Notes: generated from the sequence alone by a model not told the origin. Positions 1-11,523 are shown, numbered from the stretch's first letter. The stretch is 64,000 bases of DNA from Taudactylus pleione (GCA_031769625.1 JAUIMM010002323.1:248001-312000), one strand, 5' to 3'. Numbers and translations: made by a program.

Positions 1-1400
1 CCACAAATGTGATGTGAAATGGTTTTTCTCCCATGTTGCGTTTAAGAGAAAACAGCAAATGCACGTTTTAGGCCAAAATGTATTGAAAGCAATGGAAATA
101 ACAAAAGTCCATACTTTGTGATATCTCCTCTTGTAGCAAACACAGACAGCTCAAAATTGCACTGGATGTGTTGAAGACCAAGACCCACAAATGTGATGTG
201 AAATGGTTTTTCTCCCATGTTGCGTTTAAGAGAAAACAGCAAATGCAAGTTTTAGGCCAAAATGCATTGAAAGCAATGAAAACAACAAAAGCTCATACTT
301 TGTGATATCATCTCTTGTAGCAAACACAGACAGCTCAAAATTTCACTGGATGTGTTGAAGACCAAGACCCACAAATGTGATGTGAAATGGTTTTTCTCCC
401 ATGTTGCGTTTAAGAGAAAACAGCAAATGCACGTTTTAGGCCAAAATGCTTTGAAAGCAATGGAAACAACAAAAGCGCATACTTTGTGATATCTCCTCTT
501 GTAGCAAACACAGACAGCTCAAAATTTCACTGGATGTGTTGAAGACCAAGACCCACAAATGTGATGTGAAATGGTTTTTCTCCCATGTTGCGTTTAAGAG
601 AAAACAGCAAATGCATGTTTTAGGCCAAAATGCATTGAAAGCAATGGAAACAACAAAAGAGCATACTTTGTGTTATCACCTCTTGTAGCAAACACAGACA
701 GCTCAAAATTTCACTGGATGTGTTGAAGACCAAAACCCACAAATGTGATGTGAAATGGTATTCTCCCATGTTGCATTTAAGAGAAAACAGCAAATGCAAG
801 TTTTAGGCCAAAATGCATTGAAAGCAATGGAAATAACAAAAGCGCATACTTTGTGATATCTCCTCTTGTAGCAAACACAGACAGCTCAAAATTTCACTGG
901 ATGTGTTGAAGACCAAGACCCACAAATGTGATGTGAAATGGTTTTTCTCCCATGTTGCGTTTAAGAGAAAACAGCAAATGCTCATTTTATGCCAAAATGC
1001 ATTGAAAGCAATGGAAACAACAAAAGCGCATACTTTGTGATATCTCCTCTTGTAGCAAACACAGACAGCTCAAAATTTCACTGGATGTGTTGAAGACCAA
1101 GACCCACAAATGTGATGTGAAATGGTTTTTCTCCCATGTTGCTTTTAAGAGAAAACAGCAAATGCAAGTTTTAGGCCAAAATGCATTGAAAGCAATGGAA
1201 ATAACAAAAGTCCATACTTTGTGATATCTCCTCTTGTAGCAAACACAGACAGCTCAAAATTGCACTGGATGTGTTGAAGACCAAGACCCACAAATATGAT
1301 GTGAAAAGGTTTTTCTCCCATGTTGCGTTTAAGAGAAAACAGCAAATGCACGTTTTAGGCCAAAATGCATTGAAAGCAATGGAAACAACAAAAGCGCATA
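1..1400. repeat. Array A higher-order block, first copy (pairs with 3864-5263)
   Basis: Monomers here follow the type order gtcc (107), gctc (291), gcgc (475), gagc (659), gcgc after 'ataacaaaa' (842), gcgc (1026), then gtcc again at 1210. The type is read at the four bases before 'atactttgtg'. The same order, including the rare gctc type and the 183-bp monomer, appears 3,863 bp later. The copies differ at a handful of bases, for example 'tattg' for 'cattg' at 81 and 'catgtttt' near 604. The six-monomer step is 1,103 bp. This is a segmental duplication of about eight monomers within the satellite. Confidence 0.8.
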
Positions 1401-3049
1401 CTTTGTGATATCTCCTCTTGTAGCAAACACAGACAGCTCAAAATTTCACTGGATGTGTTGAAGACCAAGACCCACAAATGTGATGTGAAATGGTTTTTCT
1501 CCCATGTTGCGTTTAAGAGAAAACAGCAAATGCACGTTTTAGGCCAAAATGCATTGAAAGCAATGGAAACAACAAAAGAGCATACTTTGTGTTATCTCCT
1601 CTTGTAGCAAACTCAGACAGCTCAAAATTTCACTGGATGTGTTGAAGACCAAAACCCACAAATGTGATGTGAAATGGTTTTTCTCCCATGTTGCATTTAA
1701 GAGAAAACAGCAAATGCAAGTTTTAGGCCAAAATGCATTGAAAGCAATGGAAATAACAAAAGCGCATACTTTGTGATATCTCCTCTTGTAGCAAACACAG
1801 ACAGCTCAAAATTTCACTGGATGTGTTGAAGACCAAGACCCACAAATGTGATGTGAAATGGTTTTTCTCCCATGTTGCGTTTAAGAGAAAACAGCAAATG
1901 CACGTTTTAGGCCAAAATGCTTTGAAAGCAATGGAAACAACAAAAGCGCATACTTTGTGATATCTCCTCTTGTTGCAAACACAGACAGCTCAAAATTTCA
2001 CTGGATGTGCTGAAGACCAAGACCCACAAATGTGATGTGAAATGGTTTTTCTCCCATGTTGCTTTTAAGAGAAAACAGCAAATGCAAGTTTTAGGCCAAA
2101 ATGCATTGAAAGCAATGGAAATAACAAAAGTCCATACTTTGTGATATCTCCTCTTGTAGCAAACACAGACAGCTCAAAATTTCACTGGATGTGTTGAAGA
2201 CCAAGACCCACAAATGTGATGTGAAATGGTTTTTCTCCCATGTTGCGTTTAAGAGAAAACAGCAAATGCACGTTTTAGGCCAAAATGCTTTGAAGGCAAT
2301 GGAAACAACAAAAGCGCATACTTTGTGATATCTCCTCTTGTAGCAAACACAGACAGCTCAAAATTTCACTGGATGTGTTGAAGACCAAGACCCACAAATG
2401 TGATGTGAAATGGTTTTTCTCCCATGTTGCTTTTAAGAGAAAACAGCAAATGCAAGTTTTAGGCCAAAATGCATTGAAAGCAATGGAAACAACAAAAGAG
2501 CATACTTTGTGTTATCTCCTCTTGTAGCAAACACAGACAGCTCAAAATTTCACTGGATGTGTTGAAGACCAAAACCCACAAATGTGATGTGAAATGGTTT
2601 TTCTCCCATGTTGCATTTAAGAGAAAACAGCAAATGCAAGTTTTAGGCCAAAATGCATTGAAAGCAATGGAAATAACAAAAGCGCATACTTTGTGATATC
2701 TCCTCTTGTAGCAAACACAGACAGCTCAAAATTTCACTGGATGTGTTGAAGACCAAGACCCACAAATGTGATGTGAAATGGTTTTTCTCCCATGTTGTGT
2801 TTAAGAGAAAACAGCAAATGCACGTTTTAGGCCAAAATGCTTTGAAAGCAATGGAAACAACAAAAGCGCATACTTTGTGATATCTCCTCTTGTAGCAAAC
2901 ACAGACAGCTCAAAATTTCACTGGATGTGTTGAAGACCAAGACCCACAAATGTGATGTGAAATGGTTTTTCTCCCATGTTGCTTTTAAGAGAAAACAGCA
3001 AATGCAAGTTTTAGGCCAAAATGCATTGAAAGCAATGGAAATAACAAAA
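1210..3049. repeat. Two 920-bp five-monomer higher-order units
   Basis: Monomers of type gtcc occur at 1210, 2130 and 3050, exactly 920 bp (5 x 184) apart. Between them the order gcgc, gagc, gcgc-after-ataac, gcgc is the same in both units. This is the simplest higher-order unit of array A. The six-monomer units at 107-1209 and 3970-5072 equal it plus one extra monomer. Confidence 0.85.
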
Positions 3050-3969
3050 GTCCATACTTTGTGATATCTCCTCTTGTAGCAAACACAGACAGCTCAAAAT
3101 TGCACTGGATGTGTTGAAGACCAAGACCCACAAATGTGATGTGAAATGGTTTTTCTCCCATGTTGCGTTTAAGAGAAAACAGCAAATGCACGTTTTAGGC
3201 CAAAATGCATTGAAAGCAATGAAAACAACAAAAGCGCATACTTTGTGATATCTCCTCTTGTAGCAAACACAGACAGCTCAAAATTTCACTGGATGTGTTG
3301 AAGACCAAGACCCACAAATGTGATGTGAAATGGTTTTTCTCCCATTTTGCGTTTAAGAGAAAACAGCAAATGCACGTTTTAGGCCAAAATGCTTTGAAAG
3401 CAATGGAAACAACAAAAGCGCATACTTTGTGATATCTCCTCTTGTAGCAAACACAGACAGCTCAAAATTTCACTGGATGTGTTGAAGACCAAGACCCACA
3501 AATGTGATGTGAAATGGTTTTTCTCCCATGTTGCGTTTAAGAGAAAACAGCAAATGCACGTTTTAGGCCAAAATGCTTTGAAAGCAATGGAAACAACAAA
3601 AGCGCATACTTTGTGATATCTCCTCTTGTAGCAAACACAGACAGCTCAAAATTTCACTGGATGTGTTGAAGACCAAGACCCACAAATGTGATGTGAAATG
3701 GTTTTTCTCCCATGTTGCGTTTAAGAGAAAACAGCAACTGCACGTTTTAGGCCAAAATGCTTTGAAAGCAATGGAAACAACAAAAGCGCATACTTTGTGA
3801 TATCTCCTCTTGTAGCAAACACAGACAGCTCAAAATTTCACTGGATGTGTTGAAGACCAAGACCCACAAATGTGATGTGAAATGGTTTTTCTCCCATGTT
3901 GCGTTTAAGAGAAAACAGCAAATGCACGTTTTAGGCCAAAATGCATTGAAAGCAATGGAAATAACAAAA
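3050..3969. repeat. Atypical 920-bp unit with four successive gcgc-type monomers
   Basis: After the gtcc monomer at 3050, the next four copies (type site at 3234, 3418, 3602 and 3786) all carry gcgc. The gagc monomer and the ataac-gcgc monomer expected here are missing. The last three are almost identical to one another, apart from 'cccattttgcg' near 3344 and 'cagcaactgc' near 3737. This looks like local amplification of one monomer type that replaced the usual order while keeping the five-monomer length. Confidence 0.75.
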
Positions 3970-4249
3970 GTCCATACTTTGTGATATCTCCTCTTGTAGC
4001 AAACACAGACAGCTCAAAATTGCACTGGATGTGTTGAAGACCAAGACCCACAAATGTGATGTGAAATGGTTTTTCTCCCATGTTGCGTTTAAGAGAAAAC
4101 AGCAAATGCAAGTTTTAGGCCAAAATGCATTGAAAGCAATGAAAACAACAAAAGCTCATACTTTGTGATATCTCCTCTTGTAGCAAACACAGACAGCTCA
4201 AAATTTCACTGGATGTGTTGAAGACCAAGACCCACAAATGTGATGTGAA

Positions 4250-6960
4250 ATGGTTTTTCTCCCATGTTGCGTTTAAGAGAAAACAGCAAATGCACGTTTT
4301 AGGCCAAAATGCTTTGAAAGCAATGGAAACAACAAAAGCGCATACTTTGTGATATCTCCTCTTGTAGCAAACACAGACAGCTCAAAATTTCACTGGATGT
4401 GTTGAAGACCAAGACCCACAAATGTGATGTGAAATGGTTTTTCTCCCATGTTGCGTTTAAGAGAAAACAGCAAATGCACGTTTTAGGCCAAAATGCATTG
4501 AAAGCAATGGAAACAACAAAAGAGCATACTTTGTGTTATCTCCTCTTGTAGCAAACACAGACAGCTCAAAATTTCACTGGATGTGTTGAAGACCAAAACC
4601 CACAAATGTGATGTGAAATGGTATTCTCCCATGTTGCATTTAAGAGAAAACAGCAAATGCAAGTTTTAGGCCAAAATGCATTGAAAGCAATGGAAATAAC
4701 AAAAGCGCATACTTTGTGATATCTCCTCTTGTAGCAAACACAGATAGCTCAAAATTTCACTGGATGTGTTGAAGACCAAGACCCACAAATGTGATGTGAA
4801 ATGGTTTTTCTCCCATGTTGCGTTTAAGAGAAAACAGCAAATGCACGTTTTAGGCCAAAATGCTTTGAAAGCAATGGAAACAACAATAGCGCATACTTTG
4901 TGATATCTCCTCTTGTAGCAAACACAGACAGCTCAAAATTTCACTGGATGTGTTGAAGACCAAGACCCACAAATGTGATGTGAAATGGTTTTTCTCCCAT
5001 GTTGCTTTTAAGAGAAAACAGCAAATGCAAGTTTTAGGCCAAAATGCATTGAAAGCAATGGAAATAACAAAAGTCCATACTTTGTGATATCTCCTCTTGT
5101 AGCAAACACAGACAGCTCAAAATTGCACTGGATGTGTTGAAGACCAAGACCCACAAATGTGATGTGAAATGGTTTTTCTCCCATGTTGCGTTTAAGAGAA
5201 AACAGCAAATGCACGTTTTAGGCCAAAATGCATTGAAAGCAATGAAAACAACAAAAGCGCATACTTTGTGATATCTCCTCTTGTAGCAAACACAGACAGC
5301 TCAAAATTTCACTGGATGTGTTGAAGACCAAGACCCACAAATGTGATGTGAAATGGTTTTTCTCCCATGTTGCGTTTAAGAGAAAACAGCAAATGCACGT
5401 TTTAGGCCAAAATGCTTTGAAAGCAATGGAAACAACAAAAGCGCATACTTTGTGATATCTCCTCTTGTAGCAAACACAGACAGCTCAAAATTTCACTGGA
5501 TGTGTTGAAGACCAAGACCCACAAATGTGATGTGAAATGGTTTTTCTCCCATGTTGCGTTTAAGAGAAAACAGCAAATGCACGTTTTAGGCCAAAATGCA
5601 TTGAAAGCAATGGAAACAACAAAAGAGCATTCTTTGTGTTATCTCCTCTTGAGGCAAACACAGACAGCTCAAAATTTCACTGGATGTGTTGAAGACCAAA
5701 ACCCACAAATGTGATGTGAAATGGTTTTTCTCCCATGTTGCATTTAAGAGAAAACAGCAAATGCAAGTTTTAGGCCAAAATGCATTGAAAGCAATGGAAA
5801 TAACAAAAGCGCATACTTTGTGATATCTCCTCTTGTAGCAAACACAGACAGCTCAAAATTTCACTGGATGTGTTGAAGACCAAGACCCACAAATGTGATG
5901 TGAAATGGTTTTTCTCCCATGTTGCGTTTAAGAGAAAACAGCAAATGCACGTTTTAGGCCAAAATGCTTTGAAAGCAATGGAAACAACAAAAGCGCATAC
6001 TTTGTGATATCTCCTCTTGTAGCAAACACAGACAGCTCAAAATTTCACTGGATGTGTTGAAGACCAAGACCCACAAATGTGATGTGAAATGGTTTTTCTC
6101 CCATGTTGCGTTTAAGAGAAAACAGCAAATGCACGTTTTAGGCCAAAATGCATTGAAAGCAATGGAAACAACAAAAGAGCATACTTTGTGTTATCTCCTC
6201 TTGTAGCAAACACAGACAGCTCAAAATTTCACTGGATGTGTTGAAGACCAAAACCCACAAATGTGATGTGAAATGGTATTCTCCCATGTTGCATTTAAGA
6301 GAAAACAGCAAATGCAAGTTTTAGGCCAAAATGCATTGAAAGCAATGGAAATAACAAAAGCGCATACTTTGTGATATCTCCTCTTGTAGCAAACACAGAC
6401 AGCTCAAAATTTCACTGGATGTGTTGAAGACCAAGACCCACAAATGTGATGTGAAATGGTTTTTCTCCCATGTTGCGTTTAAGAGAAAACAGCAAATGCA
6501 CGTTTTAGGCCAAAATGCTTTGAAAGCAATGGAAACAACAATAGCGCATACTTTGTGATATCTCCTCTTGTAGCAAACACAGACAGCTCAAAATTTCACT
6601 GGATGTGTTGAAGACCAAGACCCACAAATGTGATGTGAAATGGTTTTTCTCCCATGTTGCTTTTAAGAGAAAACAGCAAATGCAAGTTTTAGGCCAAAAT
6701 GCATTGAAAGCAATGGAAATAACAAAAGTCCATACTTTGTGATATCTCCTCTTGTAGCAAACACAGACAGCTCAAAATTGCACTGGATGTGTTGAAGACC
6801 AAGACCCACAAATGTGATGTGAAATGGTTTTTCTCCCATGTTGCGTTTAAGAGAAAACAGCAAATGCACGTTTTAGGCCAAAATGCTTTGAAAGCAATGG
6901 AAACAACAAAAGCGCATACTTTGTGATATCTCCTCTTGTAGCAAACACAGACAGCTCAAA
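4250..6960. repeat. Array A 1,655-bp (nine-monomer) duplication
   Basis: The run of types gcgc, gagc, 183-bp copy, 'aacaatagcgc' variant, gtcc, gcgc near 4338-5257 is repeated 1,655 bp later at 5993-6912. The rare 'aacaatagcgc' variant is seen only at 4889 and 6544, and the 183-bp monomers at about 4621 and 6276 keep the same spacing. The second copy ends where the array meets array B. Edges are accurate to about one monomer. Confidence 0.78.
5502..5714 (+). other. Chance open frame inside one array A monomer
   Basis: A 70-codon plus-strand frame exists here only because this copy reads 'cttgaggcaaac' near 5651 where nearly all others read 'cttgtagcaaac', which removes an in-frame TAG. It spans more than one monomer and has no counterpart elsewhere. 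Similar 68-codon minus-strand frames recur at each gtcc-type monomer (for example 42-248 and 1145-1351). None shows any sign of selection as protein. Confidence 0.85.
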
Positions 6961-6962
6961 AT
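6961..6962. other. Junction between satellite arrays A and B
   Basis: Array A continues normally through 'cagctcaaaat', then the next bases are 'agaatatagtgtg' from array B. The bases 'at' at 6961-6962 fit both repeats, so the join has 2 bp of shared sequence and no linker. Array A is broken partway through a monomer, between 'ctcaaaat' and the expected 'ttcactgg'. Array B starts partway through a unit. This suggests end joining or microhomology-mediated exchange, or a later duplication edge. A mis-assembly cannot be excluded without spanning reads. Confidence 0.9.
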
Positions 6963-8056
6963 AGAATATAGTGTGTAGTGGTACATAGTATAGAATATGG
7001 TGTATAGTGGTACATAGTATAGAATATGGTGTATAGTAGTACATAGTATAGAATATGGTGTAGTGCTGTATAGTGGTACATAGTATAGAATATGGTGTAC
7101 TGTGGTACATTGTGTAGAATATGGTGTATAGAGGTACATAGTATAGAATATGGTGTATAGTGGTACATAGTATAGAATGTGGTATAGCGGTACATAGTAT
7201 AGAATGTGGTGTATATATGTATATGGTTTAGAGCTGTATAGTGGTACATAGTATAGAATGTGGAGTATAGTATTACATAGTATAGAATACGGTGTAGAGC
7301 TGTATAGTGGTACATAGTATAGAATGTGGTGTAGAGCTGTATAGTGGTATATAGTATAGAATATGGTGTATAGTAGTACATAGTATAGAATGTGTTGTAG
7401 AGCTGTATATTGGTACATAGTATAGAATATGGTGTATAGTGGTAAATAGTATAGAATAAGGTGTATAGTGGTACATAGTATAGAATATGGTGTTGAGCTG
7501 TATAGTGGTACATAGTATAGAATATGGTGTTATGTTGTATAGTGGTACAAAGTATACAATATGGTGTAGAGCTGTATTGTGGTACATATTATAGAATATG
7601 GTGTATAGTGGTACATAGTATAGAATATGGTATATAGAGGTACATAGTATAGAATTTGGTGTAGAGATGTATAGTGGTGCATAGTATAGAGTATTGTGTA
7701 TAGTGATACATAGCATAGAATATGGTGTAGACCTGTATAGTGGTGCAGAGTGTAGAATATGGTGTATAGTGCTACATAGTATAGAATATGATATATAGTG
7801 TCATATAGTATAGAATGTGGTGTAGAGCTGTATAGTGGTACATAGTATAGAATATGGTGTATAGTGGTACATAGTATAGAATATGGTGTATAGAGGTACA
7901 TAGTCCAGATTATGGTGTACAATGGTACATAGTATAGAATTTGGTGTATAGTGGTACATAGTGGTACATAGTATAGAATGTGGTGTAGTGGTACATAGTA
8001 TAGAATGTGGTGTATAGAGGTATATGGTGTAGCGCTGTATAGTGGTACATAGTATA
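6961..8056. repeat. Array B block, first of three copies (also 10193-11288 and 12307-13402)
   Basis: From the array junction to about 8056 the order of unit variants matches 10193-11288 (offset 3,232) and 12307-13402 (offset 5,346). Shared rare variants include 'tatatatgtatatgg' at about 7215, 'gtcatatag' near 7800, 'agtccagattatgg' at 7903 and 'gtagcgctg' near 8030. Copies differ by scattered single bases. Homology to both ends together near 8056, where those copies continue with 'atatggtgtagtgttg' and this one with 'gtggtgtatagcag'. Confidence 0.8.
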
Positions 8057-8330
8057 GAATGTGGTGTATAGCAGTACATAGTATTGAATACGGTGTAGAG
8101 CTGTATAGTGGTACATAGTATAGAATGTGGTGTAGAGCTGTATAGTGGTACATAGTATAAAATATGGTGTATAGTGGTACATAGTATAGAATATGGTGTA
8201 TAGCAGTACATAGTATTGAATACGGTGTAGAGCTGTATAGTGGTACATAGTATAGAATGTGGTGTAGAGCTGTATAGTGGTACATAGTATAAAATATGGT
8301 GTATAGTGGTACATAGTATAGAATATGGTG
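8057..8330. repeat. 132-bp tandem duplication of a four-unit cassette
   Basis: The variant string 'gcagtacatagtattg' occurs at 8071 and again at 8203, and the units after it match in order. The 132-bp step equals two 29-bp plus two 37-bp units. Sister blocks elsewhere carry this cassette once, so the duplication appears private to this block. Confidence 0.7.
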
Positions 8331-9409
8331 TATAGTAGTACATAGTATAGAAAATAGTGTAGAGCTGTATTGTGGTACATAGTATAGAATATGGTGTATA
8401 GCGGTACATAGTAAAGAAAATGGTGTATAGAGGTACATAGTATGGAATACGGTGTATATTTGAACATAGTATAGAATATTGTGTATTGTGGTACATTGTA
8501 TAGAATATGGTATATAGAGGTACAAAGTATAGAATATGGTGTATAGTGGTACATAGTATAGAATGTGGTGTATAGTGGTACATAGTATAGAATTTGCTGT
8601 AGAGCTGTATAGTGGTACATAGTATAGAATATGTTGTATAGTGGTACATAGTATAGATTGTGGTGTAAAGCTGTATAATGGTACATAGTATAGAATGTGG
8701 TGTATAGTGGTACATAGTATAGAATGTGGTGTATAGTGGTATATAGTATAGAATATAGTGTACAGAGGTACATATTATAGAATGTGGTGTAGAGCTGTAT
8801 AGTGGTAAATAGTATAGAATATGTTTTATAGTAGTACATAGTATAGATTGTGGTGTAAAGCTGTATAATGGTACATAGTATAGAATGTGGTGTATAGTTG
8901 TACATAGTATAGAATATGGTGTATAGTGGTACATAGTACAGAATGTGGTGTAGAGCTTTATAGTGGTAAATAGTATAGAATATGTTGTATAGTGGTACAT
9001 AGTATATATTGTGGTGTAAAGCGTAATTATGGTACATAGTATAGAATGTGGTGTATAGTGGTACATAGTATACAATATGGTGTATAGTGGTACATAGTAT
9101 AGAATGTGGTGTATAGTGGTACATAGTATATAATATGGTGTATAGAGGTACATAGTATAGAATATGGTGTATAGAGGTACATAGTCTAGAATATGGTGTA
9201 TAGTATTACATAGTCTAGAATATGGTGTATAGTGGATAGTGGTACATAGTATAGAATGTGATGTAGAGCTGTATAGTGGTACATAGAATAGAATATGATG
9301 TATAGTGGTACATAGTATAGAATGTGGTGTAGAGCTGTATAATGGTACATAGTATTGAATTTGGTATAGAACTGTATAGTGGTACATAGTATAGAATATG
9401 GTGTATAGT
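8331..9409. repeat. Array B, mixed units rich in 37-bp 'aaagctgtataatg' variants
   Basis: This stretch holds ordinary 29-bp units plus several 37-bp units with 'ggtgtaaagctg', the variant 'aaagcgtaattatgg' near 9018, 'agtctag' variants near 9183 and 9210, and a short 'tatagtggatagtgg' unit near 9228. The same run recurs in later blocks (13.6-14.4, 23.6-24.2, 28.0-28.6, 30.4-31.1, 37.9-38.5, 47.8-48.5 and 60.4-61.05 kb), so it is a mobile piece of the higher-order unit rather than unique DNA. Confidence 0.75.
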
Positions 9410-11523
9410 GGAACACAGAATAGAATATGGTGTATAGTGGTACATAGCATAGAATGTGGTGTATAGTAGTACATAGTATAGATTATGGTGTATTGTGGTA
9501 CATAGTTTAGAATATGGTGTATAGTGGTACATAGCATAGAATGTGGTGTATAGTGGTACATAGTATAGAATATGGTGTATAGAGGTACATAGTATAGAAT
9601 GTGGTGTAGAGCTGTATAGTGGAACATAGTATAGAGTGTGGTGTATAGTGGTATATAGTATAGAATGTGGTATAAAGCTGTACAATTGTATATAGTATAG
9701 AATGTGGTGTATTGTGATACATAGTATAGAATATGGTGTATAGTGGTACATAGTATAGAATATGGTGTATTGTGATACATAGTATAGAATATGGTGTATA
9801 GAGGTACATAGTATAGAATTTGGTGTATAGAGAAACATAGTATAGAATGTGGTGTAGAGATGTATAGTGGTACATAGTATAGAATTTGGTGTATTGTGGT
9901 ACATTGTATAGAATGTGGTGTAGAGCTGTATAGTGGTACATAGTATAGAATGTGGTGTATAGAGGAACATAGTATAGAATGTGGTGTAGAGCTGTATAGT
10001 GGAACATAGTATTTAGTGTGGTGTATAGTGGTATATAGTATAGAATGTGGTATAAAGCTGTACAATGGTACATAGTATAGAATGTGGTGTATAGTGGTAC
10101 ATAGTATAGAATATAGTGTATAGTGGTACATAGTATAGAATATGGTGTATAGTGGTACATATTATAGAATGTAGTGTATAGTGGTACATAGTATAGAATA
10201 TAGTGTGTAGTGGTACATAGTATAGAATATGGTGTATAGTGGTACATAGTATAGAATATGGTGTATAGTGGTACATAGTATAGAATATGGTGTAGTGCTG
10301 TATAGTGGTACATAGTATAGAATATGGTGTACTGTGGTACATTGTGTAGAATATGGTGTATAGAGGTACATAGTATAGAATATGGTGTATAGTGGTACAT
10401 AGTATAGAATGTGGTATAGCGGTACACAGTATAGAATGTGGTGTATATATGTATATGGTTTAGAGCTGTATAGTGGTACATAGTATAGAATGTGGAGTAT
10501 AGTATTACATAGTATAGAATACGGTGTAGAGCTGTATAGTGGTACATAGTATAGAATGTGGTGTAGAGCTGTATAGTGGTACATAGTATAGAATATGGTG
10601 TATAGTAGTACATAGTATAGAATGTGTTGTAGAGCTGTATATTGGTACATAGTATAGAATATGGTGTATAGTGGTAAATAGTATAGAATAAGGTGTATAG
10701 TGGTACATAGTATAGAATATGGTGTTGAGCTGTATAGTGGTACATAGTATAGAATATGGTGTTATGTTGTATAGTGGTACAAAGTATACAATATGGTGTA
10801 GAGCTGTATTGTGGTACATATTATAGAATATGGTGTATAGTGGTACATAGTATAGAATATGGTATATAGAGGTACATAGTATAGAATTTGGTGTAGAGAT
10901 GTATAGTGGTGCATAGTATAGAGTATTGTGTATAGTGATACATAGCATAGAATATGGTGTAGACCTGTATAGTGGTGCAGAGTGTAGAATATGGTGTATA
11001 GTGCTACATAGTATAGAATATGATATATAGTGTCATATAGTATAGAATGTGGTGTAGAGCTGTATAGTGGTACATAGTATAGAATATGGTGTATAGTGGT
11101 ACATAGTATAGAATATGGTGTATAGAGGTACATAGTCCAGATTATGGTGTACAATGGTACATAGTATAGAATTTGGTGTATAGTGGTACATAGTGGTACA
11201 TAGTATAGAATGTGGTGTAGTGGTACATAGTATAGAATGTGGTGTATAGAGGTATATGGTGTAGCGCTGTATAGTGGTACATAGTATAGAATATGGTGTA
11301 GTGTTGTATAGTGATACATAGTATAGAAAATAGTGTAGAGCTGTATTGTGGTACATAGTATAGAATATGGTGTATAGCGGTACATAGTAAAGAAAATGGT
11401 GTATAGAGGTACATAGTATGGAATACGGTGTATATTTGTACATAGTATAGAATATTGTGTATTGTGGTACATTGTATAGAATATGGTATATAGAGGTACA
11501 AAGTATAGAATATGGTGTATAGT
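9410..11523. repeat. Higher-order block of 2,114 bp, copy 1 of a tandem pair
   Basis: All landmark variants recur 2,114 bp later: the 'tatatggtttag' marker at 10452 and 12566, 'agtccagattatgg' at 11135 and 13249, and 'gattatggtgtattg' near 9480 and 11594. I saw very few differences, for example 'tggtacatag' near 10577 against 'tggtatatag' near 12691. Both copies begin at 'gaacacagaatag'. Edges are accurate to about one unit. Confidence 0.88.
10213..10270. repeat. Reference pair of 29-bp units with about 10-bp internal periodicity
   Basis: These two adjacent units are canonical. Each can be read as three related sub-motifs of 10, 10 and 9 bp: 'atagtggtac', 'atagtataga' and 'atatggtgt'. The first two share 'atagt', and the third shares the 'ggt' core. 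Elsewhere a single sub-motif is duplicated alone, as in 'tagtggtacatagtggtaca' near 7942-7961 and its homologues. This supports origin of the unit from a roughly 10-bp ancestor. The sub-motif reading is inference. Confidence 0.6.

Larger units (their letters stand above)
1..6962. repeat. Satellite array A: about 38 tandem copies of a 184-bp monomer
   Basis: The same sequence recurs every 184 bp in the same orientation from the first base to position 6962; a typical copy is 1353-1536. Anchors seen in nearly every copy are 'ggccaaaatgc', 'cttgtagcaaacacagacag', 'actggatgtgttgaagacca' and 'cccatgttgc'. A hand count of a consensus copy gives 72 G+C in 184 bp (39%). Three copies are 183 bp because the T-run before 'ctccc' reads 'ggtattctccc' (near 757, 4621 and 6276). 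Copies differ mainly at a few fixed positions, so the array is homogenised. I see no coding potential beyond 68-70 codon chance frames, no tRNA-like A/B boxes and no TTCG core of a CENP-B box. The family is unknown to me. The array is cut by the window start, so its full length is not visible. Confidence 0.97.

Noticed and set aside
42..6869. Repeated 68-codon minus-strand frames in array A as a small gene family
   Set aside because: They cover more than one monomer, are open only in the gtcc-type copies, and their sequence is that of the satellite on both sides with no promoter or conserved codon signal.
1..6962. CENP-B box or tRNA-derived SINE origin for the 184-bp monomer
   Set aside because: I found no TTCG core or CGGG end as in the CENP-B box, and no recognisable A-box/B-box pair. 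Other origins cannot be tested without a database.
6961..8056. Transposon or target-site duplication at the A/B junction
   Set aside because: Only two shared bases are present, with no terminal inverted repeat, no poly-A and no mobile-element sequence on either side.
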